From VAZQ01 sp035552735 (lineage in GTDB: Bacteria > Pseudomonadota > Alphaproteobacteria > Rhizobiales > Xanthobacteraceae), in assembly GCA_035552735.1 (NCBI GenBank), contig DASZKX010000037.1:1-15248 (forward strand): a stretch of 15,248 nt of DNA. The letters run 5' to 3'. Positions 14,272 through 15,248 of the stretch are shown here, in pieces. A program made the translations under genes and the position numbers. Position 1 is the first letter of the stretch. Each line of letters begins with the position of its first letter. Under the pieces are notes generated by a model. That model did not search any database, was not told where the DNA came from, and saw only the letters and a program-made list of their open reading frames with translations.

Positions 14272-14742
14272 CTACGCTGCAGACTTCAAAGCTGCGGGCT
14301 CGTCAACGATTAGACTATCAAAATTGGTTTTCGTCGTGGTGGCAATTATTGGCTCATGTGGCAGCGTATCTGAAGGCTCATACCACGGTTGTTTCTCTAC
14401 AACTCCATCCCGGACGGATCGCGCAAGCAACGTTCCGATTTCATTGCCGTCCAGGGCAACTGGCTTGTTGTCGGAATCCAACTTGTACAACTGCCGGCAG
14501 AAATACAGAGCATGAATTCGTGGATCATAGCCTTCCAAAACGAGGAAGTGCTTTTTATGCAAGAAAATATTGTATTTCGTGACAATCTTTCTTTCCAATG
14601 TGGCCATAGCGACCCGAAGCTTTTCGGTCGAGCGACCGACGATGGTCCCCGCCTCCAAAAGGATGATCCAATCCTTTGTCGCGAAGTTATCGGGATGGAT
14701 CGGGATATAGTGACGGGGGACCTTTCGTTTGAAGATGCCCAT
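14272..14742 (-). CDS. Hypothetical protein, lower GC than its neighbours
   Basis: A 156-residue protein I do not recognise. The ATG at 14742 has AGGAGG 6 nt upstream, close to the ideal ribosome-binding site and the best evidence that it is a real gene. The sequence begins MGIFKRKVPRHYIPIHPDNF and continues with alternating hydrophobic stretches (DWIILLEAGTIVG, KYNIFLHKKHFLVLEGYD, HALYFCRQLYKLDSDNKP) that suggest a small soluble alpha/beta fold. I see no signal peptide, membrane segment or catalytic motif. The tail is Thr/Ala-rich. Base composition is near 50% GC by eye, against clearly higher values in surrounding genes, hinting at acquisition. It is divergent from the lytic transglycosylase and upstream of rnd on the same strand. 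Confidence 0.75.
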   Translation of the reverse strand: MGIFKRKVPRHYIPIHPDNFATKDWIILLEAGTIVGRSTEKLRVAMATLERKIVTKYNIFLHKKHFLVLEGYDPRIHALYFCRQLYKLDSDNKPVALDGNEIGTLLARSVRDGVVEKQPWYEPSDTLPHEPIIATTTKTNFDSLIVDEPAALKSAA

Positions 14743-14868
14743 TTTCGACCTCCTCTTTGGCGATGTCCGCTCCAGTTCGCAGTGCGGCCGGATCGACCGG
14801 CTTCTTGACCAGCGACCCCTTGCACTAAGATACTGCCTATTCGCCCGAAGCGGTCATCCGCAAGGCGA

Positions 14869-14877
14869 TTATCCACA
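14869..14877 (+). promoter_or_regulatory. Consensus DnaA box
   Basis: TTATCCACA, the strict DnaA-binding sequence, occurs once in the divergent region between the 156-aa gene and the lytic transglycosylase. Its last base is the first base of the adjoining dyad. No cluster of boxes or gene content suggests a replication origin, so it would be a regulatory or titration site, or chance. Confidence 0.45.
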
Positions 14878-14893
14878 GTCGTTGTAAACGACT
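14877..14893. promoter_or_regulatory. Perfect 7-bp dyad next to the DnaA box
   Basis: AGTCGTT GTA AACGACT is a perfect inverted repeat with a 3-bp centre, typical of an operator for a dimeric regulator. It sits between the divergent genes, about 90 bp before the transglycosylase start. Confidence 0.45.
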
Positions 14894-14942
14894 CGTTGAA
14901 AAAGCGGCGACTCTCGATTCGACGTGAGAATCTTGGAGGTCG

Positions 14943-14971
14943 TTGGCAAGGTTGAACGCCGACAGTATTAC
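14943..14971 (+). promoter_or_regulatory. Candidate promoter of the lytic transglycosylase
   Basis: TTGGCA (14943-14948) and TATTAC (14966-14971) are separated by 17 bp, a fair housekeeping-sigma match. Transcription would begin near 14978, only a few bases before the ATG at 14982, which lacks a Shine-Dalgarno. A leaderless mRNA is therefore possible. Confidence 0.35.
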
Positions 14972-14981
14972 GATCTACACC

Positions 14982-15248
14982 ATGCGCGCGCGTTTTGTCC
15001 TCGTGTTGTCTCTAATCTCGCTCGGCGCTCCGTCCGCGCTCGGTCAAGGCAGCGCGCCGCCGGATCAAGCGCCCGTCGAGGGGGCCTTGCCACAGCCGCT
15101 ACCCAAGTCAGGCGATTCGATTTGCCTCATGATCGAATCGGCCGCCCGGGCAAACGACCTGCCAGTTGATTACTTCGCGCGGGTCATCTGGCAGGAAAGC
15201 CGCTTCCAACCCGATGTGGTAGGACCGAGGACGCGCAACGGCCAACGC
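14982..15248 (+). CDS. Lytic transglycosylase (SLT domain), N-terminal part cut by window end
   Basis: The frame from ATG 14982 is open to the last base and gives 89 residues. A signal peptide is clear (MRARFVLVLSLISLGAPSAL, with likely cleavage near ALG-Q or PSA-L). A Pro-rich linker follows (about 24-44), then the start of a lysozyme-like SLT domain: CLMIESAARANDLPVDYFAR and VIWQESRFQPDVVGP, with catalytic E72 in the WQES motif. Proteins of this family cleave peptidoglycan glycan strands in the periplasm, forming 1,6-anhydro ends, for wall turnover or to open space for secretion machines. The remaining domain lies outside the window. No good ribosome-binding sequence precedes the ATG. It diverges from the 156-aa gene. 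Confidence 0.88.
   Translation, partial: MRARFVLVLSLISLGAPSALGQGSAPPDQAPVEGALPQPLPKSGDSICLMIESAARANDLPVDYFARVIWQESRFQPDVVGPRTRNGQR

Noticed and set aside
14869..14893. Replication origin
   Set aside because: Only one DnaA box is present, with no AT-rich unwinding region, box cluster or origin-linked genes.

Overview
The window is a high-GC bacterial chromosome segment, most likely from an alphaproteobacterium of the Rhizobiales (Hyphomicrobiales) near Bradyrhizobium/Xanthobacteraceae. This rests on protein families, gene order and strongly GC-biased third codon positions. The markers are the block rnd-lptC-lptA-lptB-rpoN-hpf-ptsN, a DUF1150 gene beside a class A type Hsp20, a FixJ-type regulator next to a FixK-like Crp/Fnr regulator, and DUF3297 and DUF5666-like proteins. 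I see no tRNA, rRNA, CRISPR array, insertion sequence or phage gene.

Left part (1-5400): the end of a DUF5666-like secreted protein meets a DUF3297 gene tail to tail, with a perfect hairpin over both stop codons. A coding-like remnant without start or stop follows, then a Crp/Fnr regulator on the minus strand. Divergent from it are a FixJ-type response regulator, a membrane PAS hybrid histidine kinase ending in a receiver, and a REC-Hpt protein that overlaps the kinase by 4 bp. Together these supply every domain of a His-Asp-His-Asp phosphorelay with a DNA-binding output.

Middle part (5400-7520): an orphan tricarboxylate-type (TctC/Bug) solute-binding protein, then Hsp20 and DUF1150 on the plus strand.

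Right part (7520-13972), all on the minus strand and read from right to left: RNase D; LptC, LptA and LptB of the lipopolysaccharide export bridge (lptC and lptA overlap by 4 bp); sigma-54; long-form hibernation factor HPF; and EIIA-Ntr (PtsN). This is the widespread lpt-rpoN-hpf-ptsN arrangement linking envelope assembly, nitrogen/carbon signalling and ribosome hibernation. Short tandem repeats lie on both sides of hpf.

Right edge (13973-15248): an unrecognised 156-aa gene of visibly lower GC with a near-perfect Shine-Dalgarno. It is divergent from the beginning of a lytic transglycosylase cut by the window end. The shared intergenic region holds a consensus DnaA box joined to a perfect dyad. 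I did not find one striking new system. The best leads are the phosphorelay cluster, the coding remnant after the Crp/Fnr gene, the repeats around hpf, and the low-GC orphan gene.
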